A stretch of DNA of 64,000 nucleotides. Source: Flavonifractor sp. An10. Lineage in GTDB: Bacteria > Bacillota > Clostridia > Oscillospirales > Oscillospiraceae. The stretch's first letter is position 1. Every line of letters begins with the position of its first letter. A program made the translations under genes and the position numbers. The stretch lies in the NCBI RefSeq assembly GCF_002161215.1, contig NZ_NFMB01000003.1, forward strand, positions 124,001-188,000, written 5' to 3'. Below the pieces are notes generated by a model. The model ran no database searches and was not told the origin of the DNA. It worked only from the letters and a program-made list of their open reading frames with translations. Positions 17,345 to 25,451 of the stretch are shown in pieces.

Positions 17345-19823
17345 GCAAATTCTTCTCCCATTTAGACCGACTTTCATATTGTTTCTCGGAAGGAACATAC
17401 TGATTAAGGCAAAGGATTAAATACAAATCCTCAACATTATCTGCAAATCCAAGATTTTCAAACGATGTTCCACAAAAAGCTTTTAATAAAGTACTTTCTG
17501 TTTTCGGGACTTTGATTCCCCAGTCTTTATATTCGTAATGACAAAGACCGCTCACTCGAATCGAATTAGTAATTCTTTGCACCCAGTTTGTCTGAATCAG
17601 GTCGCGGTTTCCAATTCCAAGCATATGGCCTTTTCTGTAAGATAGCATTTCAATTATTTTCGTTAGTATTTCTCTTTTCTTTTCATCTTTGCTTACAAAT
17701 TCACTTAACTCTGCATCGACTAGCTCCCTCCATTGTCTATTCTTAGAAAACTCACCCCACAATATTGCTAGTCCACTAATAATTGCATATTCTATAAGAG
17801 GCGCAGTAACAACATGGAATACGGCACTTTGCTTATGTAGTTCTTTAATTTTTACTACATCTGATCTCACGTATTCGTGGTATAGCAGAACTACTCCAAA
17901 GAATCCTGAATATGCAGATTTAAACGATTCGAAATCATCATCCTCAATTGCCACAACCAAATATTCACATAGCTGGTTGTAACAAAAACCCAAGGAATCA
18001 GGAAAATCCTCTCGATCCCTCCAATGAGCAAGTGTCGTCTCACCACAACATTTTACCAAATACGGAGGAAATCTTTTTTCTATTTCTTTTCTTCTGGTTA
18101 AAAATTGCTTCAAATGGCATTCGTCCCATACGACCGTTGGCTCAAAATGCAGTGCTTCAAGTTTTGGGAAAAAAGTGTTCAGGGTTATCAAAGCCATAGA
18201 TGCTTTTGAAGACAACTCAAACAAGCGTGAAAGCACTGTTGCTCCTTGCAGATAGCATTTATTTTCGGTCAAACGTTTTCCTACGGAGAAAACATTATTA
18301 TAAATTTTATCCATTGAGTCAACAACATCATTTAAGTCCTGATAAACCGTATATGCAACAGCTTGTTTTATGTACCAGTCAGGAGTTACCCGTTTTGATT
18401 CGATCCTGAGTTCTGCAAAAATGCAATTAAATAAATGCTCTACGAAATGATTGTTGTAGTATCTGTTGTTCGGTTTTAATTGCTCATAAGAACATGCTTC
18501 TGTTGCACAGTTTAACAAAGAGTCAATATTTAATTCTCTAAGATATTTATTTATTCCAATGATGATATTTATATATATTCCAATAAATACATCTGCAATT
18601 GCAGCGGCCAATATAACGTGATTTTTGTCATCACTTTTAGCACACGCAATACATGCAGGTAGAATTTTTCCTTGCAGATCAACAACACTTTTTGTCCAAA
18701 ACAATAGGCAGCCACTTTCCGTTGCTTGGCTCGATAACTGGGCGACAATATTTAGATATGAGTAAAGTGTATTAAGGTCATTCTCCGCACACAGCTTTTC
18801 AACACAAATATTGTTGATGCGAAGTAAATCTTGCTCAAACCACCATCTGTTTTTTATTCCGCTCATTGCCTGAAGTGATACTCCCGTATTTAGCGCCAGA
18901 CTGATTTCGGTATCTGTTGCAGTATGCCATTTTTTATACTGTGTCTCTGATCGGTACCAAAAAGAATCATAATAAATTTTTTCTTTAACGCCCCAATAAA
19001 CACTTATAAGCGCCAAATTGTTATTTATGAAAGAGAGCATAGCGGGGTTTTGGTTAATAGGGTTATCTTTGTTATATGCAGCAATGTCCTGTAGAATCTT
19101 AAATTGCTTTGTGCAAATTTTTTGATAGTGGTTTTGAAAATTGGGATCGTTTGAAAAGTGATTATTTACTGATATTTTTCGAATTGCAGAATATATTTCG
19201 GGATAAAGATTATCAGAAATGTTAAATGTATTGGATAGCTGATACATTCGGTTTCCAGTAATACTAAATGTGATGATCATCCGGATGGTTAAAAAGAGTA
19301 GAGCAATAATTGAGAAATAAGAAAAAGAAATTCCTATAAGGCACCCAAACAGAATAATGACACAAAAGATAATGTATCCTGTTATTTGCTTGATGCATCG
19401 GTTAGTTACCACATCTCTTTGGAATGCTGAAGATATTGTTGCTGGAGCATTTGTGTATTTAGATGAATACACCGAGGTCATATTTGAACAGTACAAACCA
19501 AGAATTACACCGGCAACACCTATACCACCGATTACGATATCAACTAGAATACTCTCTGACAATGCAGCTATTAATGGATATGTTTGAGTTTTTGCCAATA
19601 TCTCCATAGCAGACAACAACAACTTGTCACCAACGTATAATACGGCAACTAAGACGAGATTTATAGCAACCTGGACTAACAACGTTCGTATTACTATTCT
19701 TGAAAAAGAAGATAACCGTTCCGACGACTCTTTTCTCTCATTCAGTCTAAAAGCAGCTTTCTTAATTTGAAACTTTAAGTTCCTGCATTTTTGGCGAATA
19801 AGCCAATACCATTTAGAATTCAT
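17325..19823 (-). CDS. Unknown 832-residue membrane protein of the low-GC cargo pair
   Basis: Not recognised. ATG 19823 follows GGAGGCGTGTT. The N-terminus is basic, then about four membrane segments are seen at residues 44-65, 92-113, 148-168 and 169-187. The remaining ~640 residues look cytoplasmic, helical and repeat-free, with many aromatic and Cys residues and no Walker, nuclease, TIR or protease motif that I can see. It has its own promoter and is the first gene of a two-gene unit. The G+C content (about 35-40% by eye) marks it as foreign. The architecture (membrane sensor/pore plus large cytoplasmic domain) with a small partner suits abortive-infection or membrane-effector systems, but that is inference. 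Confidence 0.75.
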   Translation of the reverse strand: MNSKWYWLIRQKCRNLKFQIKKAAFRLNERKESSERLSSFSRIVIRTLLVQVAINLVLVAVLYVGDKLLLSAMEILAKTQTYPLIAALSESILVDIVIGGIGVAGVILGLYCSNMTSVYSSKYTNAPATISSAFQRDVVTNRCIKQITGYIIFCVIILFGCLIGISFSYFSIIALLFLTIRMIITFSITGNRMYQLSNTFNISDNLYPEIYSAIRKISVNNHFSNDPNFQNHYQKICTKQFKILQDIAAYNKDNPINQNPAMLSFINNNLALISVYWGVKEKIYYDSFWYRSETQYKKWHTATDTEISLALNTGVSLQAMSGIKNRWWFEQDLLRINNICVEKLCAENDLNTLYSYLNIVAQLSSQATESGCLLFWTKSVVDLQGKILPACIACAKSDDKNHVILAAAIADVFIGIYINIIIGINKYLRELNIDSLLNCATEACSYEQLKPNNRYYNNHFVEHLFNCIFAELRIESKRVTPDWYIKQAVAYTVYQDLNDVVDSMDKIYNNVFSVGKRLTENKCYLQGATVLSRLFELSSKASMALITLNTFFPKLEALHFEPTVVWDECHLKQFLTRRKEIEKRFPPYLVKCCGETTLAHWRDREDFPDSLGFCYNQLCEYLVVAIEDDDFESFKSAYSGFFGVVLLYHEYVRSDVVKIKELHKQSAVFHVVTAPLIEYAIISGLAILWGEFSKNRQWRELVDAELSEFVSKDEKKREILTKIIEMLSYRKGHMLGIGNRDLIQTNWVQRITNSIRVSGLCHYEYKDWGIKVPKTESTLLKAFCGTSFENLGFADNVEDLYLILCLNQYVPSEKQYESRSKWEKNLHETDTQ

Positions 19824-19854
19824 AACACGCCTCCGAACTACGGATTCTTACTTG

Positions 19855-19883
19855 AATATACCACATTTTAGTATTCCACACAA
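19855..19883 (-). promoter_or_regulatory. Promoter of the low-GC gene pair
   Basis: On the minus strand: TTGTGT (19883-19878), 17-bp spacer, TATATT (19860-19855), about 30 bp upstream of ATG 19823. Confidence 0.5.
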
Positions 19884-20045
19884 TGGAATGACCCAATTCG
19901 TTTCTTTAGCTGGAAATGCAATGAAGCCTATATGTATTAGTTCAACTTTGCCCAATTACTATATTTGGAAAGTAGATGTACATCTCGTATATCTACTTTT
20001 TCATATCTTACGCCATTAACTCATAGAGTTCCCTGGAGGTGTTTT

Positions 20046-20162
20046 ATGAACGATCCAATATTCATCTTAATCGAGCAGCGACAATCCAGCGACGAGTCCC
20101 CGATCAGCACCATCATCCAGCAGGCCATCACAGCCTGGCTTACAAAAGAACTCACCAAATGA
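20046..20162 (+). CDS. 38-residue ORF upstream of the serine recombinase
   Basis: ATG 20046 is preceded by a strong SD (GGAGGTGTTTT) and opens 38 codons, beginning MNDPIFILIEQRQSSDESPIS and ending in a helical ITAWLTKELTK. It ends in a hairpin whose first base is the last base of the stop codon. Small ORFs with good SDs often precede recombinase genes; this one could be a small regulator or directionality factor, but nothing in its sequence proves it. Confidence 0.5.
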   Translation: MNDPIFILIEQRQSSDESPISTIIQQAITAWLTKELTK

Positions 20163-20196
20163 TCCCTACGCTGCGTTTTGGCGGCGTAGGGATTTC
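20162..20196 (+). terminator. Hairpin after the 38-codon ORF
   Basis: ATCCCTACGC pairs with GCGTAGGGAT, followed by TTTC and a further A/T-rich tail; a moderate terminator or attenuator before the recombinase gene. Confidence 0.55.
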
Positions 20197-20273
20197 AAAT
20201 AATTTCTTGCCGTATCACTGCTCTCAGTGCTAAGATGGAAACGAGCAGTTACGCCTTTTAGGAGGTGTGACAT

Positions 20274-21827
20274 ATTCTTTGTGCGATCTATACACGACTG
20301 AGTAAGGAGGACGAAGACAAGCAGCAGAAGGAATCCGAGAGCATCCAGAACCAGAAGTCCCTGCTGATCCACTACGCCGTGGAGCGGGGGTGGGACATCT
20401 ACCATATCTATTGCGATGAGGATTACTCCGGGGCCGACAGTCTGCGGCCGGACTTCAACCGGATGATCCGAGCGGCCCAGGAGAAGAAGTTTCAAATCAT
20501 CCTCTGCAAGAGCCAGTCCCGGTTTACCCGAGACATGGAGCTAGTGGAGAAGTACATCCACGGCCTGTTTCCCCTCTGGGGAGTCCGATTCATCGCCGTG
20601 GCCGACAACGCCGACACGGAGATAAAGGGCAATAAAAAGGCCCGGCAGATCAATGGCCTCATCAATGAATGGTACCTGGAGGACCTGTCGGAAAACATCC
20701 GCATGGTCTTTGACATGAAGCGGCGGCAGGGGCAGTACATCGGCGGATTCCCCATCTACGGCTACCGGAAGGACCCGGACAACAAGGGGCATCTCCTGGT
20801 GGACCCGGAGGCGGCGGAGGTGGTGCGGCAAATCTTCCGCTGGTCCCTGGAGGGTCACGGCAAGCAGAGCATCGCCCACATGCTCAACGACCTGGGGGTG
20901 GTTAATCCTACCCGGTACAAGGCAGAGCGGGGCTGGGACAGCAACCACTTCTGCAAGCAGGATTTCGGACTCTGGAACAAAAATACCGTATGGCGGATCC
21001 TCCGCAATGAGATCTACACCGGCGTCATGGTGCAGGGGCGGACTAAAAAGGCCAGTTACAAATCCAAGGCTATCATCGTCATGCCCCGGGACCGCTGGTT
21101 CCGGGTGGAGGGCACCCACGAGGCCATCATCGACCGGGAGACCTTTGAGACCGTCCAGCGGAATCTGGACATCCGCTCTCGGGAAGACGGTACCGGCATG
21201 GTGCACCCTCTGGCGGGCCTTGTGAAGTGCATGGACTGCGGCGGCACCATGAGCAAGACCTCCAACGGGAAAAAGGGGAAAGCGCAGGTATATTATCTTC
21301 GCTGTAAGCTTTATGCCGACAGCGGGACAAAGAAGTTGTGTACCCGCCACTCCATTCGGCTGGACCGGCTGATAGAACTGGTTTCCCAACGCATCCGGGA
21401 CTACATCGGGGCGTACTACCATTTGGAGGAGCTGGAGCTCCCGCTGCCAAAGGACGACCACCGTGAGGCCCTGCTGCAGGAGCAGAAGACCCTGAGTGCC
21501 CAGTTGGAGAAGCGGAGCATGGCCCTGAAAAACCTGTACTTGGATAAGGTGTCCGGTGTGCTCAGTGAAGGACAGTTCGTGGAACTGAACCAGGATTTTC
21601 TGACGGAAAAAAGCCGCCTGGAGCGGCGGCTGGCCCAGATTGATCAGGAGTTCTCCGAGCAGGAGCAGCCCCGCAATCAGGAAGAGGTCATGGCCAAGGC
21701 CCGGGAGTTACTGGAACTTAAGGCCCTCCCCCGGGAGCTGGCGGTGATGCTGATCGAGAAAATCGAGATTGGTGAGCAGGACCCAGAAACAGGCCGGCAA
21801 GAGGTCAAAATACACTGGAAATTCTAA
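20274..21827 (+). CDS. Large serine recombinase (integrase), apparent AUU start
   Basis: A 517-residue serine integrase. The resolvase domain must begin upstream of any ATG: the frame reads ATT-CTT-TGT-GCG-ATC-TAT-ACA..., i.e. (M)LCAIYTRLSKEDEDKQ, with the catalytic Ser in YTRLS. GGAGGT lies 7 nt before the ATT at 20274, and an in-frame TGA directly upstream (20268-20270) forbids a longer start. A GTG start at 20379 would delete the active-site serine. Next come the recombinase domain (GFPIYGYRKDPDN...), a zinc ribbon (LVKCMDCGG...LRCKLYAD...C) and a C-terminal coiled coil. Its stop is 52 bp from attR, the usual place for the integrase of such an element. Confidence 0.88.
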   Translation: MLCAIYTRLSKEDEDKQQKESESIQNQKSLLIHYAVERGWDIYHIYCDEDYSGADSLRPDFNRMIRAAQEKKFQIILCKSQSRFTRDMELVEKYIHGLFPLWGVRFIAVADNADTEIKGNKKARQINGLINEWYLEDLSENIRMVFDMKRRQGQYIGGFPIYGYRKDPDNKGHLLVDPEAAEVVRQIFRWSLEGHGKQSIAHMLNDLGVVNPTRYKAERGWDSNHFCKQDFGLWNKNTVWRILRNEIYTGVMVQGRTKKASYKSKAIIVMPRDRWFRVEGTHEAIIDRETFETVQRNLDIRSREDGTGMVHPLAGLVKCMDCGGTMSKTSNGKKGKAQVYYLRCKLYADSGTKKLCTRHSIRLDRLIELVSQRIRDYIGAYYHLEELELPLPKDDHREALLQEQKTLSAQLEKRSMALKNLYLDKVSGVLSEGQFVELNQDFLTEKSRLERRLAQIDQEFSEQEQPRNQEEVMAKARELLELKALPRELAVMLIEKIEIGEQDPETGRQEVKIHWKF

Positions 21828-21878
21828 GAAATGTGGGGCTCACGCCGAAGCCCTGCGAGGTGTCCTAAAGGGACAATA

Positions 21879-21884
21879 CCCATG
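21879..21884 (+). other. attR core of the integrated element
   Basis: CCCATG, matching 11637-11642; the chromosomal ATPase frame resumes at 21884. The inner inverted arm is GGTGTCCTAA (21859-21868). Confidence 0.75.
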
Positions 21885-22681
21885 TGGTGGAGCCCAAATA
21901 CCCCGGCCTGGTGGAGGAGTATGTGAACCTGGGGGCGTGCTACGACCGGGAGGGCCTGCAGGGGGTGCGGGACGGGCTGATGGGCTGCATGAAGGGCTAC
22001 AAGGGCTGCTATCAGCGGGCCTACCGCTGCCTGACGGCGGCGGCCCAGATCGGGGAGGATGTGCGCGCCCTGCTGCTCACCCCGGCGGTGGAGGCCAAGA
22101 TGGCCAAGCGGGCCCGGGGCATCCTGTCCCGGGAGATCAAGAAGGGGGACGGGGATGCCGGCCGGGCGGTGCGCCGCTTCCTGGGGGCGGTGACCTGGAA
22201 GGGCGCCCTGTGCAATTTTGAGACGGTGGAGGCCCTGTGCAGGCGGGTCTACGAGCTGTCCGACCCCTACGGCATGGCCCATCCCATGCTGAGCCAGCTG
22301 GCCGCCGGGGCCCTGGCGGCGGGGCACGACGCGATCCTCTGCCCCTCCCCCCTGTATCCCGACCGGCTGGAGCATCTGCTGCTGCCCGGCCTCTCCCTGG
22401 CCTTTGTCACCGGCACCCCCGCCCTGCCCTGGCCCAAGCGCCCCTACCGCCGCATCCGGGTGGACGCCATGGCGGACGCGGAGCTGCTCCACCGAAGCCG
22501 GGCCCGGCTCAAGTTCTCCCGCAAGGTGTCCGCCGCCCTGGTGGACGAGGCGGTGGACTCCCTGGCCCAGGCCAAGGCCATGCACGACGAGCTGGAGAAG
22601 CTCTACAACCCCCACGTGGACTTCGGCCGGGTCTATGAGACGGCGGAGGAGATCATCTCCGCCCTGACCGCCCAGATGTAA
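21884..22681 (+). pseudogene. PRK06851-like ATPase, 3' part (interrupted gene)
   Basis: 265 codons that continue the gene cut at 11641. The first residues VVEPKYPGLVEEYVNLGACYD directly extend VDGTSPH. The segment has no SD or start of its own apart from a fortuitous GTG at the junction, so it is probably not translated while the element is present. Codon use and high G+C match the host chromosome. A terminator follows. Precise excision at CCCATG would restore a single gene from 11357 to 22681. Confidence 0.85.
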
Positions 22682-22686
22682 CAGCG

Positions 22687-22718
22687 GGCCGCCGCGAAAC
22701 TGCGGCGGCCCCTTTTTG
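22687..22718 (+). terminator. Terminator of the interrupted ATPase gene
   Basis: GGCCGCCGC pairs with GCGGCGGCC (6-nt loop), followed by CCTTTTT. Confidence 0.8.
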
Positions 22719-22724
22719 CCCCGG

Positions 22725-23612
22725 CTATGCCTCCCCCCACAGCTGGCGGGACACCTGCCGCAGCTCGGCCTCAAAGGCGCTGTCCTTCCGCCAGAGGAAG
22801 GTGAACTCGTGGGAGACGCGGCAGTCGGTGAGGGCCACCGGGTACAGCGTCCCTGCCGCCAGCTCCGCCTCCACCGCCCGGCGGTAGAGGAAGGTGATGC
22901 CGCAGCCCGCCTTTACCAGCTCCTTGATCACGTAGAGGTCGCTGATCTCCACCACCCGGCCGAAGTCCTCCACCCGGTGGTTGCGCTCCTCCAGCACCCG
23001 CTCCAGCACGTCCCGGGAGCCGGAGCCGGGGCTGCGCAGCAGCAGGGTCTCCCCGAACAGGGCGTCCAGGGGGCGGGCCGGGGCGCCGGCCAGGGGGCTG
23101 TCCGCTCCACAGACGCACAGGAACTCCTCCAGCGACCAGACAATGTAGTCGTACTCGCTCTTGCGGAAGTAGCCCTCCACCACCGCGAAGTCCAGCTCCC
23201 CAGCGTTGAGCTTTTGCAGCAGATTGCGGGTGTTGTCCACCGTCATGTGGAGCTCCACGTCCGGGTTGGCCTTCAGATAGGCCGCCAGCCGGGGCGGCAG
23301 CAGATACTCCCCCACCGTCAGGGTGGCCCCGAAGCGGAGGGCCCGCCTTCCCTGGCGGAGATCCGCCAGCTCCCGCTTCAGCTTCTCCTCGTCGTGGCGC
23401 ATGGTGAGGGCCGCCCGGCGGAGCAGCTCCCCCTCCGGCGTCAGGGTGAGGCGCTTGCTGCGGTAGTCCAGCAGCCTGACGCCATAGTAGGTCTGGAGGT
23501 GCTGGATGTGCTGGGTCACCGCCGGCTGGGTGATGTTCAGCTCCTCCGCCGCCCTGGTATAGCTGCCCAGGCGGCATACCGCCAGAAAGGTCTCCATCCG
23601 AAAGTCCTGCAT
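22725..23612 (-). CDS. LysR-family transcriptional regulator
   Basis: A 295-residue LysR regulator. The N-terminal winged helix (METFLAVCRLGSYTRAAEELNITQPAVTQHIQHLQ, about residues 6-40) and linker helix are followed by a periplasmic-binding-like effector domain (about 90-290: LRFGATLTVGEYLLPPRLAAYL, DFAVVEGYF, VKAGCGITFLYRRAVE). The FGATLTVGEY start is close to CysB/CbbR-like regulators that sense metabolites. No divergent partner gene lies next to it: the neighbouring region is an 840-bp non-coding stretch, so its target cannot be named. Confidence 0.92.
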   Translation of the reverse strand: MQDFRMETFLAVCRLGSYTRAAEELNITQPAVTQHIQHLQTYYGVRLLDYRSKRLTLTPEGELLRRAALTMRHDEEKLKRELADLRQGRRALRFGATLTVGEYLLPPRLAAYLKANPDVELHMTVDNTRNLLQKLNAGELDFAVVEGYFRKSEYDYIVWSLEEFLCVCGADSPLAGAPARPLDALFGETLLLRSPGSGSRDVLERVLEERNHRVEDFGRVVEISDLYVIKELVKAGCGITFLYRRAVEAELAAGTLYPVALTDCRVSHEFTFLWRKDSAFEAELRQVSRQLWGEA

Positions 23613-24330
23613 GCCCGCTTCCCCCTTTTCTTTTCAGTATACTCCATCCGGCCGCCGGGGGAAAGGGGGGAGTTTTTGCACCGGCCGGTGGAAATGCCAT
23701 ATACCAAATTTGCAGGATTATTTTCTGATGATGCATTTTGAAATTAGTTTCATGCCGTGGGATGTTCTGTGGGGCCCCCACCGAAGCCCAGCGGAGGGAA
23801 TGAGCTTTCGCGTTTACGCGGAAGAGAACGATCCGCAGCTTGGGCCGACGATGTAGGGGCGACCTGTGGTCGCCCGCTTGCCTGCGTATCCACCAACCCG
23901 TGGGGCGCGACGACCTCGGCGCGCCATCCGCCTGCCGGGATGCCCCCGGGGGCGGGCCTGCCCGGCCGGGGCACCGCTTTCTTTCCGAAAGAAAGCGGTG
24001 GGAAAGAAAGGGCCGGGGGTGTGCCCCCGGCGTCCCCCCAAACGGGGGCTCATGGCGGCGGTGGGCTGTACGGACAGGGCAAAAACCGGGCGTGCATTGC
24101 CGCCCGTTTTATGGGCAGTCACGTTTCAGGCGCTGTCGCACCTTGGGTAGCACGCATCGCGGTTACCCCGCAGGCCCTGGGAGCGTGTGCGCTGTACCGG
24201 GTGCGCCCGCCGGGCCGCCGCCGGTGCCATGCCTCTGAAAAAGCATGGCGGTTCCCGGGTGGTCGTTCGAATGCAATTTTGCACCTAACCTTAGCTAATC
24301 TTGCAAAATCAACAGGCGCGCAAGACCTGC
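23613..24330. repeat. Repeat-rich intergenic region between lysR and kamB
   Basis: No convincing gene. It holds several palindromes: GGGCGACC/GGTCGCCC (23857-23875), ACCGCTTTCTTT/AAAGAAAGCGGT (23973-23999), GCCGGGGG/CCCCCGGC (about 24011-24030), TGCCATGC/GCATGGCG (about 24227-24252) and ATTTTGCA/TGCAAAAT (about 24279-24307). The first is part of a TGTAGGGG-type repeat family seen elsewhere in this window. No known riboswitch motif was found here, and open frames are GC-rich shadows without SDs. Confidence 0.55.
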
Positions 24331-24332
24331 AT

Positions 24333-24366
24333 CGCCCGGGGTGTCCTTCCCCGGGCGGACTTTTTT
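24333..24366 (+). terminator. Strong terminator just upstream of the kamB promoter
   Basis: CGCCCGGGG pairs with CCCCGGGCG (loop TGTCCTT), followed by GAC and TTTTTT. It would insulate kamBC from any transcript started in the repeat-rich region, or end an unrecognised short RNA. Confidence 0.85.
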
Positions 24367-24373
24367 CTCCCCA

Positions 24374-24403
24374 TTGACAGAATCCCTGCACGGCTCTTAT
24401 AAT
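24374..24403 (+). promoter_or_regulatory. Consensus sigma-A promoter of kamB-kamC
   Basis: TTGACA (24374-24379), 18-bp spacer, TATAAT (24398-24403); both hexamers are perfect. Confidence 0.8.
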
Positions 24404-24449
24404 GGCGGTGTCAAAACAACCAGAAACAGCATGGAAGGGAGGCCATGTT

Positions 24450-25448
24450 TTGAAACATCTGTTAGCGCCGCTGGTGGGGGATGCCTCGCCGGTGACGGTG
24501 ATCGGCCTGTGCAAGAACGCCGGCAAGACCACCGCCATGCGCCGCCTGATGGCGGAGCTGGGGGAGGAGCGCCTGGGCCTGACCTCGGTGGGCCGGGACG
24601 GCGAGGGCACCGACCTGGTGACGGGCACGGAGAAGCCCGACCTGTATGTCAAGCGGGGAGATCTGTTCGCCACGGCCAAGGGGATGCTCTCCCTGTGCGA
24701 CGCCACCCTGGAGGTGGTGGATCTCACCGACGTGATGACTCCCCTGGGCCCGGTGGCGGTATTCCGCACCCTGTCCGACGGGTATGTCCAGCTGGCGGGG
24801 CCCTCGGCGGCCGGGCAGCTGCCCCCCCTGACGAAGCGGTTCCAGGAGCTGGGCGCCCAGCGGGTACTCATTGACGGGGCCGCCGGGCGCAAGTCCCTGG
24901 CCGGCGCCGGGGTGGAGGGGGTGGCCCTGCTGTGCACCGGCGCGTCCCTGGATCGGGACATGGAGCTGGTGGTGGCGGAGACCGTCCACACCTGCTGGCT
25001 CTTCGCCCGGAAGCGGCCGGAAAACCCGGCCCTGTGCGCCGCCCTGGACGGGCAGGATGCCCGCTTCGCCCTCTTTACCCCAGAGGGGGAGCCGGTGGAG
25101 CTGCCCCTGGACGAGACCGGCGGGCCCAAGTGGGCCAAGCTGCCCCGGAAGCCTCTGGTGGTGTGGGCCGGCGGCGGCATCATGGATCCCCTGCTGAAAA
25201 CCCTGGCCCGGCGGGGGGCCCCCACCACCCTGGTGGCGGCGGACGCCACCCATGTGCTGGCCGGCCGCTCCGCCCTGGAGCAGTTCCTGCGCTGCGGCGG
25301 GGAGATGCGGGTGCGCAAGGAGCTGACCATCGCCGCCGTGGCGGCCAACCCCTGGTCGGCCTACGGCTGGCACTTTGAGCCGGACAAGTTTATCGCCGCC
25401 CTCCGGGAGGTCATCGACCTGCCGGTGGTCAACGTGAAGGAGGACTGA
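24450..25448 (+). CDS. kamB: Lysine 5,6-aminomutase reactivase subunit KamB
   Basis: A 332-residue protein, starting at TTG 24450 with GGGAGG 6 nt upstream. A P-loop VIGLCKNAGKTTAMRRL lies at about residues 16-32, followed by a GTPase-like VGRDGEG and a second half with VVWAGGGIMDPLLK. Genes of this type occur next to a MutS-like partner in lysine/ornithine fermentation clusters, where the pair is named KamB/KamC (or ORF-S type) and is thought to reactivate the B12-dependent aminomutase by exchanging damaged cofactor. Assignment rests on the partner gene 3 bp downstream and on the kam genes that follow, more than on the sequence itself. Confidence 0.8.
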   Translation: MKHLLAPLVGDASPVTVIGLCKNAGKTTAMRRLMAELGEERLGLTSVGRDGEGTDLVTGTEKPDLYVKRGDLFATAKGMLSLCDATLEVVDLTDVMTPLGPVAVFRTLSDGYVQLAGPSAAGQLPPLTKRFQELGAQRVLIDGAAGRKSLAGAGVEGVALLCTGASLDRDMELVVAETVHTCWLFARKRPENPALCAALDGQDARFALFTPEGEPVELPLDETGGPKWAKLPRKPLVVWAGGGIMDPLLKTLARRGAPTTLVAADATHVLAGRSALEQFLRCGGEMRVRKELTIAAVAANPWSAYGWHFEPDKFIAALREVIDLPVVNVKED

Positions 25449-25451
25449 ACC

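Larger units (their letters stand above)
11638..21884. mobile_element. ~10.2-kb integrated element inserted in a P-loop ATPase gene
   Basis: The borders are set by the split ATPase frame, the duplicated CCCATG core and the inverted TTAGGACACC arms. The contents in order are: tRNA-Leu relic, tyrosine integrase, SWIM mini-protein, DUF4143 ATPase, IS256-family IS, low-GC two-gene unit, 38-codon ORF and a large serine recombinase whose stop is 52 bp from attR. Because the serine recombinase lies at one border, it is the likely integrase; the tyrosine integrase beside a tRNA relic looks like the remnant of an older element. No conjugation, replication or phage structural genes are present, so it is at most a mobilisable or defective element. 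G+C drops in mosaic fashion (lowest at 16.4-20.0 kb). Confidence 0.8.

Noticed and set aside
20379-21827. Serine recombinase starting at GTG 20379
   Set aside because: This start would remove the catalytic serine and lacks an SD, whereas the frame upstream encodes the missing conserved N-terminus.
24119-24366. Cobalamin riboswitch before kamB (would suit a B12-enzyme reactivase)
   Set aside because: The conserved B12-box and GCCACTG-type core are absent; only hairpins and a terminator are seen.
23757-24377. Possible proteins in the spacer between lysR and kamB
   Set aside because: Overlapping frames on both strands, no SD, Arg/Pro/Gly-rich translation and many palindromes; better explained as repeats.
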